From Xanthomonas sacchari (GTDB lineage: Bacteria; Pseudomonadota; Gammaproteobacteria; Xanthomonadales; Xanthomonadaceae): 64,000 nt of DNA. The notes beneath the pieces were generated by a model. It had not been told where the DNA came from and made no database searches. It saw only the letters and a program-made list of their open reading frames with translations. A program made the translations under genes and the position numbers. Shown piece by piece: positions 8,371-22,890 of the stretch. The DNA lies in the NCBI RefSeq assembly GCF_040529065.1, contig NZ_CP132343.1, forward strand, positions 3,286,001 to 3,350,000. Reading direction: 5' to 3'. Positions within the stretch are counted from its first letter, which is position 1. Every line of letters begins with the position of its first letter.

Positions 8371-8874
8371 ATGTCCAGCTTCCGTTGCGTCGGCCTGCCC
8401 GCCGCCCAGTTCGCCCCCCTGTTCGACCTCGACGACGCGCACCTGCAGGCGCGCCACGCGCGGCGCCTGCGCGCCGACAGCGCGCTCGGCTATCCGTGCA
8501 GGATCAGCCTGGAGGATGCGCGGCCCGGCGAGGAACTGCTGTTGCTGCACTACCTGCACCAGCCCGCGCAGACGCCGTACCGCGCTGCCGGCCCGATCTA
8601 CGTACGCCGCGACGTCGCCACCGCCACGCCGGCGCCGGGCGAGGTGCCCGATGCCATCGTCCGCCGCCTGATCTCGCTGCGCGCCTACGACGCCGACGAC
8701 ATGCTGATCGCCGCCGACGTGCAGCCCGGCGAGCGCATCGCCACCGCGATCGCCTGCGCCTTCGCCGACCCGCAGGTGCGCTACCTGCACCTGCATCATG
8801 CGCGGCAAGGCTGTTTTGCGTGCCGGGTGGAGCGGGAGCCGGGATTGGGGATGAGGGGCTGCGCCGCGCTCTAG
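8371..8874 (+). CDS. DUF1203 family protein
   Basis: A 167-residue protein, ATG at 8371 preceded by GGAG. It matches DUF1203 by its layout: an N-terminal FRCVGLPAAQFAPLF, the YPCRISLEDARPGEELLLLHY block, PYRAAGPIYVRR, LRAYDADDMLIAADV, and a C-terminal VRYLHLHHARQGCFACRVER. Known members are small cytoplasmic proteins without an assigned reaction. The last residues (EPGLGMRGCAAL) are encoded by a copy of a GGGATTGGGG interspersed repeat at 8841-8850, so the natural C-terminus may have been replaced by repeat insertion. Confidence 0.85.
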   Translation: MSSFRCVGLPAAQFAPLFDLDDAHLQARHARRLRADSALGYPCRISLEDARPGEELLLLHYLHQPAQTPYRAAGPIYVRRDVATATPAPGEVPDAIVRRLISLRAYDADDMLIAADVQPGERIATAIACAFADPQVRYLHLHHARQGCFACRVEREPGLGMRGCAAL

Positions 8875-8889
8875 AACACCACCTGTTCC

Positions 8890-8955
8890 GTAGGAGCGGC
8901 TTCAGCCGCGATGAGCATTACCTGGAACGCCCATCGCGGCCGAAGCCGCTCCTAC
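8890..8955. repeat. Interspersed palindromic element (GTAGGAGCGGCTTCAGCC type)
   Basis: Left arm GTAGGAGCGGCTTCAGCCGC and right arm ending GCCGAAGCCGCTCCTAC form a long imperfect hairpin without a T-tract. Related copies or half copies occur at 24117-24134, 30570-30590, 36277-36415 and 63522-63588 in this window. It is a REP-like family common in xanthomonads. Confidence 0.85.
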
Positions 8956-8984
8956 GACATCCACAGCCGCAGCTCCGCTTTCAC

Positions 8985-9014
8985 CAATCCCGAATCCCCA
9001 ATCCCCAATCCCCG
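8985..9014. repeat. Interspersed repeat arm (CCCGAATCCCCAATCCCC)
   Basis: Right arm of a second repeat family. The complementary left arm GGGATTGGGG lies at 8841-8850 inside the DUF1203 gene, so the two arms flank the 8890-8955 element. The same family recurs at 15430-15560, 15997-16089 and 56457-56479. Confidence 0.75.
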
Positions 9015-9021
9015 CTCCTGG

Positions 9022-10524
9022 CTACTCACCCAGATTGATCCAGGTCGCCTTCATTTCCGTGTACTTGTCGAAGGCATGCAGCGACTTGTCGCGGCCGTTG
9101 CCCGATTGCTTGTAGCCGCCGAACGGGGCGGTCATGTCGCCGCCGTCCCAGTAGTTGACCCACACGCTGCCGGCGCGCAGCTTGCGCGCCACACGGTGCG
9201 CGCGGCCGATGTCGCGGGTCCACACGCCCGCCGCCAGGCCGTAGTCGCTGTCGTTGGCCATGCGCAGGGCGTGCGCCTCGTCGTCGAAGGCGATCACCGA
9301 CAGCACCGGGCCGAAGATCTCCTCGCGGGCGATGGTGTGTTCGTGGCCGACCTCGTCGAAGATGGTCGGCTCCACGTAGCAGCCGCCGGGCACCACCTCC
9401 ACGCGCTTGCCGCCGAGCAGCAGGCGCGCGCCTTCGGCGTTGCCGCGGGCGATGTAGTCGAGCACGCGGTGGGTCTGGGTCTCGTCCACCAGCGCGCCCA
9501 TCGCCGCGTCGTCGTCGAACGGATGCCGCGGCTGCAGCGCGCGGCCGGCGGCGACCACGCGCTCGACGAAGGCGTCCTTGATCGAACGCTCCACCAGCAG
9601 CCGCGAGGCCGCGGTGCAGACCTCGCCCTGGTTGTAGAAGATCGCCGCAGCCGCCGCCTGCGCCGCCTGCTCCAGGTCCGGCGCATCGGCGAACACCAGG
9701 TTCGGGCTCTTGCCGCCGCATTCCATGTAGGCGCGCTTCATGTTCGACAGCCCGGCGCACTGCAGCAGGCGCCGGCCGACCGCGGTGGAGCCGGTGAACA
9801 CCAGCCCGTCCACGTCCATGTGCAGCGCCAGCGGCTCGCCGGCGCCCTTGCCGAAGCCGGGCACCACGTTGAACACGCCGTCGGGAACGCCCGCCTCGGC
9901 GACCAGCTCGGCCAGGCGCAGCGCGCTCAGCGGCGATTTCTCCGACGGCTTGAGCACCACCGAGTTGCCCGCGGCCAGCGCCGGGGCGATCTTCCACGCC
10001 GCCATCAGCAACGGGAAATTCCACGGCACGATCGCGCCGACCACGCCCAGCGGCTCGCGGGTGATCAGGCCCAGTTCGTCCTGTCCGGTCGGCGCCACTT
10101 CGCCGTAGAGCTTGTCCACCGCTTCGGCGGTCCAGGACAGGCAGCGCACCGTCGCCGCCAGGTCCACCGCGCGCGCATCGCGCACCGGCTTGCCCATATC
10201 CTGCGATTCCAGCAACGCCAGTTCGTCGGCATGGCGTTCGACCAGTTGGGCCAGCGCCAACAGGGTCTTCTTGCGCTGCGCCGGCTTGGCCTGCGACCAG
10301 TGCCCGGCCTCGAAACTGCGCCGCGCCGCGGCCACCGCGCGGTCGATGTCCGCGGCCTCGCCCTCGGCCACGTGGCCGAGCAGGCGCCCGTCGATCGGGC
10401 TGACGCAGTCGAAGGTCTTGCCGCTGGCGGCGTCGACGTAGCGGCCGTCGATGAAGGCCTGGGTCCGCGGACGCAGCGTGTCGGCCAGCGCCTGCCAGGC
10501 GTCGCGGGTGCGGGGTGCGGTCAT
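9022..10524 (-). CDS. puuC: PuuC-like NAD(P)-dependent aldehyde dehydrogenase
   Basis: A 500-residue cytosolic aldehyde dehydrogenase, close in length and order of motifs to E. coli PuuC, which oxidises gamma-glutamyl-gamma-aminobutyraldehyde and related aminoaldehydes. Visible are the cofactor region [33 protein letters not shown], the catalytic glutamate in [15 protein letters not shown], and the catalytic cysteine C303 in [17 protein letters not shown], followed by [15 protein letters not shown] and the C-terminal [24 protein letters not shown]. The gene follows the PuuR-like regulator in the same direction, 70 bp apart. The exact aldehyde substrate (putrescine route or a wider range) cannot be fixed from sequence. 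Confidence 0.88.
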   Translation of the reverse strand: MTAPRTRDAWQALADTLRPRTQAFIDGRYVDAASGKTFDCVSPIDGRLLGHVAEGEAADIDRAVAAARRSFEAGHWSQAKPAQRKKTLLALAQLVERHADELALLESQDMGKPVRDARAVDLAATVRCLSWTAEAVDKLYGEVAPTGQDELGLITREPLGVVGAIVPWNFPLLMAAWKIAPALAAGNSVVLKPSEKSPLSALRLAELVAEAGVPDGVFNVVPGFGKGAGEPLALHMDVDGLVFTGSTAVGRRLLQCAGLSNMKRAYMECGGKSPNLVFADAPDLEQAAQAAAAAIFYNQGEVCTAASRLLVERSIKDAFVERVVAAGRALQPRHPFDDDAAMGALVDETQTHRVLDYIARGNAEGARLLLGGKRVEVVPGGCYVEPTIFDEVGHEHTIAREEIFGPVLSVIAFDDEAHALRMANDSDYGLAAGVWTRDIGRAHRVARKLRAGSVWVNYWDGGDMTAPFGGYKQSGNGRDKSLHAFDKYTEMKATWINLGE

Positions 10525-10594
10525 CGGGAACTCCTGCGGCGACGGAAGGATCGGAAGGACGCGACGGCGGGCGGCGGCGCGGCGCGCATGCGAT

Positions 10595-11143
10595 TCAGAA
10601 GGTGGCCGGCGTATTGGCGCTGACCAGCACCGCGGTGTCGCGGCCGACGTTGCGGAACCGGTGCGGCACCCGGCTTTCGAAATAGTAGCCCTCGCCGGCG
10701 CGCAGCACCCGCACCTGGCTGCCGACGGTGATCTCCACCTCGCCGGCCACCACCACCCCACCCTCTTCGCCGTCGTGCACCAGCATCGCGCTGCCGGTGT
10801 CGCTGCCCGGTGGCATCACCTCGCGCAGGATGCACATCTGTCGCTGCGGGCGATGCTGGCCGACCAGGTAGTAATGGATGCCGTCGCTGCCGACATCGGG
10901 CAGTTCGTCGGCGCGGTAGAACGGCGCATCGGCCTCGCCCGGGTCCAGGTCCTGGGTAAAGAATTCGGCCAGCGAGATCGGGATGCCGTCCAGCACCTTC
11001 TTCAGCGAGCTCACCGACGGGCTGACCTTGTTCTGCTCGATCAGCGAGATGGTGCTGTTGGTCACGCCCACCCGCTTGGCCAGCTCGCGCTGGCTCAGGC
11101 CATGGGCGGTACGAACCCGATGCAGGCGGGCGCCGATGTCCAT
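10595..11143 (-). CDS. puuR: PuuR-like XRE-cupin transcriptional regulator
   Basis: A 182-residue regulator. The N-terminal HTH_3/XRE domain (residues about 5-60: [20 protein letters not shown], then [25 protein letters not shown]) is joined to a C-terminal cupin ([30 protein letters not shown] through [16 protein letters not shown]). This is the PuuR architecture, in which a repressor of putrescine use is thought to sense substrate through the cupin. Genes for an aminoaldehyde dehydrogenase and an aminotransferase lie on either side. Two inverted 9-bp sites (ACTTTACAC and GTGTAAAGT) flank the divergent promoter region and are candidate operators. Confidence 0.88.
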   Translation of the reverse strand: MDIGARLHRVRTAHGLSQRELAKRVGVTNSTISLIEQNKVSPSVSSLKKVLDGIPISLAEFFTQDLDPGEADAPFYRADELPDVGSDGIHYYLVGQHRPQRQMCILREVMPPGSDTGSAMLVHDGEEGGVVVAGEVEITVGSQVRVLRAGEGYYFESRVPHRFRNVGRDTAVLVSANTPATF

Positions 11144-11176
11144 CGCGGGGGAACGCCGGTGACGGTGTTGCCGGAT

Positions 11177-11310
11177 ACTTTACACACCCGCCCCGGACGG
11201 TCAATTTCGTGCAGCGCGCCCGTGCTGCGGCGCAACCAGGAAATGCCGGCACCGCTCGCGCGAACTGGGCCATGCCGGGTCACCCCCGGCACAGCGGCAT
11301 GGTGTAAAGT
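11177..11310. promoter_or_regulatory. Divergent puuR/aminotransferase control region with paired 9-bp sites
   Basis: ACTTTACAC at 11177-11185 and its exact inverse GTGTAAAGT at 11302-11310 sit close to the starts of the regulator (11143) and the aminotransferase (11341). One site close to each gene is what is expected for a regulator controlling itself and its divergent target. E. coli PuuR uses a different sequence, so recognition by this PuuR-like protein is inference. Confidence 0.5.
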
Positions 11311-11340
11311 TTTTTCAACATCCCTCGCGTGGAGCCTGCG

Positions 11341-12717
11341 ATGCGCCCTCAGCCGCCCCTCTCGTCCCAGGCGCTGTCCGACCACTACGCCGCGCAGGCC
11401 ACACGCGAGCCGGACACGCTGGAGGCGTTCTGGATGCCGTTCACCGCCAACCGCCAGTTCAAGGCGCGGCCGCGGCTGCTGGCCTCGGCCGAGGGCATGC
11501 ACTACCGCAGCGTGGACGGGCGCCAGATCCTCGACGGCACCGCCGGCCTGTGGTGCTGCAACGCCGGCCACGCGCGGCCGCGCATCGTCGAGGCAGTGGC
11601 GCGGCAGATCGCCACGCTGGATTTCGCGCCCACCTTCCAGATGGGCTCGCCACTGCCGTTCGTGCTCGCCGAACGCCTGGTGGCACTGGCGCCGCCCGGC
11701 CTGGACCACGTGTTCTACACCAACTCCGGCTCCGAGTCGGTGGATACCGCACTGAAGATCGCACTCGCCTACCACCGCGCCCGCGGCGAGGGCCAGCGCA
11801 CCCGCTTCATCGGCCGCGAGAAGGGCTACCACGGGGTCGGCTTCGGCGGCATTTCGGTCGGCGGCCTGCCGAACAACCGCAAGGCGTTCGGTCCGCTGCT
11901 GCCGGGCGTGGACCATCTGCGGCACACGCTCGACCTGGAGCGCAACGCGTTCTCGCGCGGCCTTCCGACGCATGGCGCGGAACTGGCCGAGGACCTGGAG
12001 CGACTGGTGACGCTGCACGACGCCTCCACCATCGCCGCGGTGATCATCGAGCCGATCTCCGGCTCGGCCGGGGTGGTGCTGCCGCCGCACGGCTACCTGC
12101 AGCGCATCCGCGAACTGTGCGACAAGCACGGCATCCTGCTGATCTTCGACGAGGTCATCACCGGCTACGGCCGCGTCGGCCACGCCTTCGCCGCGCAGCG
12201 CTTCGGGGTGACCCCGGACATGATGACGACCGCCAAGGGCCTGACCAACGGCTGCGTGCCGATGGGCGCGGTGTTCGTGTCCCACGCCATCCACGAGGCG
12301 TTCGCGCACGGCCCGGCCAACGCCATCGACCTGTTCCACGGCTACACCTACTCCGGCCATCCGCTGGCCTGCGCCGCCGCGCTGGCGACGCTGGACACCT
12401 ATGCCGAGGAGCAGTTGTTCGACAAGGCGATCGAACTGGGCCCGGTGTGGGAGGAAGCCATCCACCGGCTGCGCGATCTGCCGCACGTCATCGACATCCG
12501 CAACTTCGGCCTGATCGGCGCGATCGAACTGGCGCCGCGCAAGGGCGCGCCCGGCGCGCGTGCCTACGAGATCTTCGAGCGCTGCTTCCACGAAGGCGAC
12601 CTGCTGATCCGCGTCACCGGCGACACCATCGCACTGTCGCCGCCGCTGATCGTCGAGCCCGTGCACATCGAGCGCATCTTCGCGGTGCTGGCGGACATGA
12701 TCCGCAGCACGCCCTGA
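11341..12717 (+). CDS. Omega-amino acid (beta-alanine):pyruvate aminotransferase
   Basis: A 458-residue class III PLP aminotransferase. Such enzymes move the terminal amino group of beta-alanine or other omega-amines to pyruvate, giving malonate semialdehyde (or an aldehyde) and alanine. Markers are [80 protein letters not shown], and [15 protein letters not shown] with the PLP lysine K299. ATG at 11341 is preferred over the in-frame GTG at 11329 because GGAG at 11331-11334 is correctly spaced for it. Downstream alanine dehydrogenase and semialdehyde dehydrogenase genes handle both products, which supports a beta-alanine role. Confidence 0.92.
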   Translation: MRPQPPLSSQALSDHYAAQATREPDTLEAFWMPFTANRQFKARPRLLASAEGMHYRSVDGRQILDGTAGLWCCNAGHARPRIVEAVARQIATLDFAPTFQMGSPLPFVLAERLVALAPPGLDHVFYTNSGSESVDTALKIALAYHRARGEGQRTRFIGREKGYHGVGFGGISVGGLPNNRKAFGPLLPGVDHLRHTLDLERNAFSRGLPTHGAELAEDLERLVTLHDASTIAAVIIEPISGSAGVVLPPHGYLQRIRELCDKHGILLIFDEVITGYGRVGHAFAAQRFGVTPDMMTTAKGLTNGCVPMGAVFVSHAIHEAFAHGPANAIDLFHGYTYSGHPLACAAALATLDTYAEEQLFDKAIELGPVWEEAIHRLRDLPHVIDIRNFGLIGAIELAPRKGAPGARAYEIFERCFHEGDLLIRVTGDTIALSPPLIVEPVHIERIFAVLADMIRSTP

Positions 12718-12780
12718 CCCATCCCCACCCAACCCACCGCCCGCGCTCCCCACGCGCCGCGTCTGCCTGGAGAACCTCTC

Positions 12781-13893
12781 ATGCTGGTCGGCGTTCCGAA
12801 AGAGATCAAGAACCACGAATACCGGATCGGGCTGACCCCGTCCGGGGTGCGCGAACTGGTGCTGCACGGCCACCAGGTGCTGGTGCAGCGCGGTGGCGGC
12901 CAGGCCATCGGCCTCACCGACGCCGAATACGAACGCGCCGGCGCACGCATTGCCGAGGATGCGGCCAGCGTGTTCGCGCAGGCCGAGATGATCGTCAAGG
13001 TCAAGGAACCGCAGCCGGAGGAATGCGCGATGCTGCGCCCCGGGCAATTGCTGTTCACCTATCTGCACCTGGCGCCGGATCCGCAGCAGGCCGCGGCGCT
13101 GCAGCGCTCCGGCTGCACCGCCATCGCCTACGAGACCGTCACCGACGGCCACGGCGGCCTGCCGCTGCTGGCGCCGATGAGCGAGGTGGCCGGGCGCATG
13201 GCGATCCAGGCCGGTGCGCATGCGCTGGAGAAGGCGCAGGGCGGATCCGGCGTGCTGCTCGGCGGCGTGCCCGGGGTCAAGCCGGCGCAGGTGCTGGTGA
13301 TCGGCGGTGGCGTGGTCGGCATCAACGCCGCGCGCATGGCGATGGGCCTGCACGCGCGGGTGACCGTGCTGGACCGCTCGCTGGAGCGGCTCAAATATCT
13401 GGACGAACTCTACGGCCAGCAATTGACCACGCTGTACTCCACCCGCGATGCGATCGAGCAGTGCCTGCCGCACACCGACCTGGTGATCGGCGCGGTGCTG
13501 ATCCCCGGCGCCGCCGCACCCAAGCTGGTGTCGCGCGACCAACTGGCGCTGCTGCGGCCCGGCTCGGTGCTGGTGGACGTGGCGATCGACCAGGGCGGCT
13601 GCTTCGAGACCAGCCACCCGACCACGCACCAGCAGCCGACCTACGAGGTCGACGGCATCGTGCATTACTGCGTGGCCAACATGCCCGGCGGCGTCGCCCG
13701 CACCTCCACCTTCGCCCTGACCAACGCCACCCTGCCGTTCGTGCTGCTGCTGGCCGAACACGGGCTGCAGGCGCTGCGCGACGACCAGGACCTGCGCAAC
13801 GGCCTCAACGTGCACGCCGGCAAGCTCACCCACCGCGCGGTGGCGCAGGCCCTGGGCCAGGACTTCGTGCGACCGCTGGACGCGCTGGGCTGA
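12781..13893 (+). CDS. ald: Alanine dehydrogenase
   Basis: A 370-residue cytosolic NAD-dependent L-alanine dehydrogenase (alanine to pyruvate plus ammonium, reversible). The start [20 protein letters not shown], the substrate-lysine region MIVKVKEPQ, the HLAPDP loop, and the Rossmann motif [17 protein letters not shown] are all intact, as is [18 protein letters not shown] and the C-terminal VHAGKLTH. Length is usual for the family. RBS GGAG lies a few bases upstream of the ATG. It lies 63 bp after the aminotransferase and 26 bp before the semialdehyde dehydrogenase, so it can recycle the alanine made by transamination to the pyruvate acceptor. Confidence 0.95.
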   Translation: MLVGVPKEIKNHEYRIGLTPSGVRELVLHGHQVLVQRGGGQAIGLTDAEYERAGARIAEDAASVFAQAEMIVKVKEPQPEECAMLRPGQLLFTYLHLAPDPQQAAALQRSGCTAIAYETVTDGHGGLPLLAPMSEVAGRMAIQAGAHALEKAQGGSGVLLGGVPGVKPAQVLVIGGGVVGINAARMAMGLHARVTVLDRSLERLKYLDELYGQQLTTLYSTRDAIEQCLPHTDLVIGAVLIPGAAAPKLVSRDQLALLRPGSVLVDVAIDQGGCFETSHPTTHQQPTYEVDGIVHYCVANMPGGVARTSTFALTNATLPFVLLLAEHGLQALRDDQDLRNGLNVHAGKLTHRAVAQALGQDFVRPLDALG

Positions 13894-13919
13894 CGATTTC
13901 AATGCAAGGACCGAACACG

Positions 13920-15428
<1,509 letters not shown>

Positions 15429-15429
15429 A

Positions 15430-15560
15430 GGGGAATGGAGAATCGGGAATAGGGAATCGCAAAAGCATCCCGGCGCGCACCGGTCGACGGGCAGGCGCAT
15501 CCCTTGCTGTTGCTGTTGCTGTTGCTGTTGCCATTCCCCATTCCCGACTCCCCATTCCCG
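15430..15560. repeat. Inverted GGGAAT/ATTCCC repeat with (TTGCTG)4 microsatellite
   Basis: GGGAATGGAGAATCGGGAAT after the mmsA stop and CATTCCCCATTCCCGACTCC near 15532-15560 are approximate inverse copies. Between them lies TTGCTG repeated four times (15504-15527). The remainder of the gap to 15664 holds a TAGCCT -10-like element at about 15607 and a CCCCGGC...GCCGGGG hairpin. Confidence 0.75.
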
Positions 15561-15664
15561 ACCAAGCGCCCGCCGCAGCGCAACACGCGCCGGCCTTACC
15601 CGGGTGTAGCCTTGCGCCACCCCGGCACCCGGCCGGGGTCCGCCGCCGCCACAGGAGCCGCTCC

Positions 15665-15979
15665 ATGATCAAGGTCAGCGTGATGTACCCGTACACGCCA
15701 GGCGCCCGTTTCGACCATGCCTACTACCGCGATACGCACATGCCGCTGCTGCAGGCGCGCATGGGCGCCGCCTGCCTGCGCTACACCGTGGACAGGGGCC
15801 TGTCCGGCGGCACCCCGGGCAGCGACCCGACCTACGTCGGCATGTGCCACATCTTCAGCGACTCGGTGGAGGCCTTCCAAGCCGGCTTCGGCCCGCACGC
15901 GGAGGAGATCCTCGGCGACATCAAGAACTACACCGACCTGACGCCGGTGATGCAGATCAGTGAGGTGGTGGTGGGGTAA
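15665..15979 (+). CDS. EthD family (dimeric alpha/beta barrel) protein
   Basis: A 104-residue cytosolic protein with the ferredoxin-like EthD fold: MIKVSVMYPYTPGARFDHAYYRDTHMPLL gives the first strand and the family's DxxYYxxxHxPL motif, and VGMCHIFSDSVEAFQAGFGPHAEEILGDIKNYTD gives the second half. EthD-type proteins are small homodimers; the founding member is needed for ether degradation, but most relatives have no known substrate. AGGAG lies 10 nt upstream of the ATG. It is monocistronic and flanked by repeats on both sides. Confidence 0.85.
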   Translation: MIKVSVMYPYTPGARFDHAYYRDTHMPLLQARMGAACLRYTVDRGLSGGTPGSDPTYVGMCHIFSDSVEAFQAGFGPHAEEILGDIKNYTDLTPVMQISEVVVG

Positions 15980-15996
15980 GGCTCGCTGCGCGAGCC

Positions 15997-16089
15997 GGGA
16001 TTGGGGATTCGGGAGTAGGGATTCGGACAGCGCGCGGCAGCGTCGGACAGGCAGCTCGACGCTCTTGCGAATCCCGAATCCCCAATCCC
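15997..16089. repeat. Perfect 18-bp inverted repeat of the GGGATTGGGGATTCGGGA family
   Basis: GGGATTGGGGATTCGGGA at 15997-16014 and its exact inverse TCCCGAATCCCCAATCCC at 16072-16089 enclose 57 bp. This gives a stable hairpin without a T-tract, between the EthD and ParB-like genes. Confidence 0.85.
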
Positions 16090-16142
16090 CAATCCCTGCC
16101 CTCTACAATGCCGCCCCCGTCGCCACGCCGCACCGCCCGTTG

Positions 16143-16994
16143 ATGAACATCGTTGTCAAAGAAGACCTCAAGGCCTATATCGATCCGCTGACCGCCGACG
16201 AATACGCCGCCCTGGAACGCAGCCTGCTGGCCGAGGGCTGCCGCGACGCGCTGGTGTTGTGGGGCGACATCCTGGTCGACGGGCACAACCGCTACGGCAT
16301 CTGCCAGAAGCACGGGTTGCCGTTCCAGACCGTGCAGAACACCCGCTTCCAGTCGCTGCAGGACGTGCACCTGTGGATGATCGACCAGCACCTGGGCCGG
16401 CGCAGCGTCTCCGACTTCCAGCGCGGCGTGCTGGCGCTGCGCAAGCGCGAGATCCTCGCCGAGCGGCGCGCCAGCGCGGCCGCCGTGGATGCTCCCGCGG
16501 CCGACGCCACTGACCCGGATGCGGCTGCCGAGGCCGCCAACGACACCGACACGCCGCCCTGGGCCGACGCACCGGCACCGCTCAGCCGCGCCGAACTGGC
16601 GCGCGTGGCGCGGCTCAGCAACAGCCAGGTGGTGCAGATCGAGAAGATCCAGAAGCAGGCCGCCGCCGAGGTGGTGGAAGCGGTCAAGTCCGGTGCGATC
16701 TCGATCAACGCCGCCGCGGCGGTGGCCAGCCTGCCCGAAGAGGAACAGCGCGCCGCGGCCATGGCCGGCAAGGACGAACTGAAGCAGGCCGCCAAGCGCG
16801 CCCGCGAGTCCAAGCGCAAGCCGAAGCAGACCCAAGCGGCCGATACCGATGCCGACACCCACGCCGACGCGCAAGCGCAGGACGCCGCGGGCGACGCCAC
16901 GATGGCGCTGCGTCAGCGCGTTGCCGAACTGGAAGCAGAGAACCAGGCGCTGCGCGAGGAACTGGCGGCACTGCGCGCGCAGCTGTCGGGCTGA
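16143..16994 (+). CDS. ParB/Srx-fold protein (chromosomal partition-like)
   Basis: A 283-residue protein. The N-terminal part (residues about 10-90) looks like a ParB/Srx nuclease-like fold, with LTADEYAALERSLLAEGCRDALVLWG and the GHNRYGIC motif where ParB has GxxR/GHHR. A basic helix region (GRRSVSDFQRGVLALRKREILAERR) follows, then an Ala/Pro-rich linker, a second helical region (ELARVARLSNSQVVQIEKIQKQ) and a C-terminal leucine-zipper-like coiled coil (LRQRVAELEAENQALREELAALRAQL). A TACAAT -10-like element lies at about 16105. It stands alone with no ParA partner nearby, so a role in partition is doubtful; a DNA-binding or regulatory role is equally possible. Confidence 0.75.
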   Translation: MNIVVKEDLKAYIDPLTADEYAALERSLLAEGCRDALVLWGDILVDGHNRYGICQKHGLPFQTVQNTRFQSLQDVHLWMIDQHLGRRSVSDFQRGVLALRKREILAERRASAAAVDAPAADATDPDAAAEAANDTDTPPWADAPAPLSRAELARVARLSNSQVVQIEKIQKQAAAEVVEAVKSGAISINAAAAVASLPEEEQRAAAMAGKDELKQAAKRARESKRKPKQTQAADTDADTHADAQAQDAAGDATMALRQRVAELEAENQALREELAALRAQLSG

Positions 16995-17182
16995 TCCACG
17001 CGCTGGCGTGCGCGGCCAATGCCGCGCGCCGACGTACGTATGCGTGTCGGGCCGGCGATGGCCCGCTGCCGTGCGTCGCAGTCCGGATTCCCTGGGCGTC
17101 CTGGCTGGCGTCGGGCACCGGCAAGCAGCGTCCGCCGCCGCTGCGGCCGCCGCGCATGCAACCGCGCTCACCGCGCACTGCG

Positions 17183-17188
17183 TAGACT
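17183..17188 (+). promoter_or_regulatory. Probable -10 element for a near-leaderless DUF445 transcript
   Basis: TAGACT ends 7 nt before the ATG at 17196, so transcription would begin at or next to the start codon. No Shine-Dalgarno is present. Confidence 0.45.
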
Positions 17189-17195
17189 CGGCCGC

Positions 17196-18497
17196 ATGAG
17201 CGTGTCTCCCGGCCTTCCCCTGCCCCCCGATCCGCGCCGCGCACAGTTGCGGCGCATGAAGCTGCTGGCGGCGCTGTTGCTGCTGGCGATGCTGTGCGGC
17301 TTCCTGCTCAGCCATGCCATGGGCCTGCACGGCGTGTGGGCCTGGGTCGGCGCCTTCTGCGAAGCGGCCACGGTCGGTGCGCTGGCCGACTGGTTCGCGG
17401 TGGTGGCGCTGTTCCGGCACCCGCTGGGCCTGCCGATTCCACATACCGCGATCATCCCGCACGGCAAGGCGCGCATCGCCGACAGCCTGGCGGTGTTCGT
17501 GCGCGATCAGTTCCTGGAGCCGGCCGCGCTGCTGGCCAAGCTCAGCGCCTTCGATCCGGCGGCACGGCTGGGCCAGTGGCTGGCCGAACCGGCGCAGTCC
17601 GCACGGCTGGCCGACCTCGCCCGCGGCTGGGCGCTGCAGGCGCTGGATCTGCTCGACGAAGCGGCCGTGCGGCGTCGCATCCACGGCTTCGTGGTGGCGC
17701 GGCTGCGCGACTGGGACGCCGCCGCCACCGCCGGCGAGCTGCTCGGCCTGCTCACCGCCGACGGCCGCCACCATGCCCTGCTCGACGAAGCGCTGACCCG
17801 GCTCGGCCGGCACCTGGACGATGCCGCGGTCAAGCAGCGGGTGTCGGCGATGATCGTCAAGTACGCGCGCCGCGAGTGGCCCAAGCTGGTCGGCACCGTG
17901 GAGTGGGTGAAGCCGGTCGAGGGCATCGCGGACACCCTCGCCGAGCGCCTGGCGCATGCGCTGCTGGAGGAACTGCAGGAGGTGCTGTCGCAGCCGCAGC
18001 ACCCGCTGCGCCAGGACTACGAGCGCTGGCTCGGCGGTTACGTGGAACGGCTGCGCACCGATCCGGCCACCGCCGACAAGGTGCAGGCGCTGAAGCAGCG
18101 GCTGATCGACCACCCCGGTGTGCAGGCGTACGTGCAGGGCCTGTGGGACCAGATCCATGCTGCGCTGCGCGAGGACCTGTCGCGCCAGGACGGTGCGCTG
18201 GTGCAGCATCTGCAGCGCGCGCTCGGCGCGCTCGGCCAGTCGCTGGCGCAGGATCCCGCCCTGCGCGAGGCGCTCAACCAGCACCTGCTCGGCGGCGCCG
18301 AGCGGCTGACCCAGCGCCTGCGCAGCGGCGTCACCGAGCACATCGCGCAGACCGTGAAGGGCTGGGACGAACGCCACCTGGTCGAGCAACTGGAACTGAG
18401 CGTGGGCCGCGACCTGCAGTACATCCGCTTCAACGGCACCCTGGTCGGCGGATTGATCGGGCTGGCGCTGCACGCTGCCGTCACGCTGCTTGGCTGA
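17196..18497 (+). CDS. DUF445 family inner-membrane protein
   Basis: A 433-residue protein of the DUF445 (YjiN-like) family. Two hydrophobic segments near the N-terminus (LLAALLLLAMLCGFLLSHAM and AWVGAFCEAATVGALADWFAVVALF) carry the family marker ADWFAVVALFRHPLGLPIPHTAIIP. A long, mostly helical central part follows (PAARLGQWLAEPAQSARLA, VSAMIVKYARREWPKLVG), and a last membrane segment (FNGTLVGGLIGLALHAAVTLLG) preceded by RDLQYIRFNG. It is an integral membrane protein of unknown function. The start has no Shine-Dalgarno and a -10 element lies directly upstream. Confidence 0.88.
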   Translation: MSVSPGLPLPPDPRRAQLRRMKLLAALLLLAMLCGFLLSHAMGLHGVWAWVGAFCEAATVGALADWFAVVALFRHPLGLPIPHTAIIPHGKARIADSLAVFVRDQFLEPAALLAKLSAFDPAARLGQWLAEPAQSARLADLARGWALQALDLLDEAAVRRRIHGFVVARLRDWDAAATAGELLGLLTADGRHHALLDEALTRLGRHLDDAAVKQRVSAMIVKYARREWPKLVGTVEWVKPVEGIADTLAERLAHALLEELQEVLSQPQHPLRQDYERWLGGYVERLRTDPATADKVQALKQRLIDHPGVQAYVQGLWDQIHAALREDLSRQDGALVQHLQRALGALGQSLAQDPALREALNQHLLGGAERLTQRLRSGVTEHIAQTVKGWDERHLVEQLELSVGRDLQYIRFNGTLVGGLIGLALHAAVTLLG

Positions 18498-18793
18498 GCG
18501 TGGCTGGCAAGGATGCACTGCGCTGCGTGAGCGGCCGGCCCGCCGCCGACGCACCACGCCAGCCGGACGCCCCGCTTGGCGGACCGCGCGCTCGCGGCAG
18601 ACCTGCCAGCCGCGCAGCAAGGTGTAGACACGCCTCGGCTCTTCGGCCTGGAGGGCTGGCGCGACCGCCGCGCCCGCGCTAGCGTTGAGGGACGACCCGC
18701 GGGACGTTCGCCACCACCGTGAACGCCGTCCCGCAACCAACCGGGGAAGCCGTGCCGCGTGCCGCTCGTGCGTTCGCCAAAGGAAGGGGGAGC

Positions 18794-22870
<4,077 letters not shown>

Positions 22871-22890
22871 GCGCGTAACGAGACACCACC

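Noticed and set aside
11095-13902. 935-codon minus-strand frame opposite the aminotransferase and alanine dehydrogenase
   Set aside because: Antisense to two complete enzymes with intact active sites; its own sequence shows no family features.
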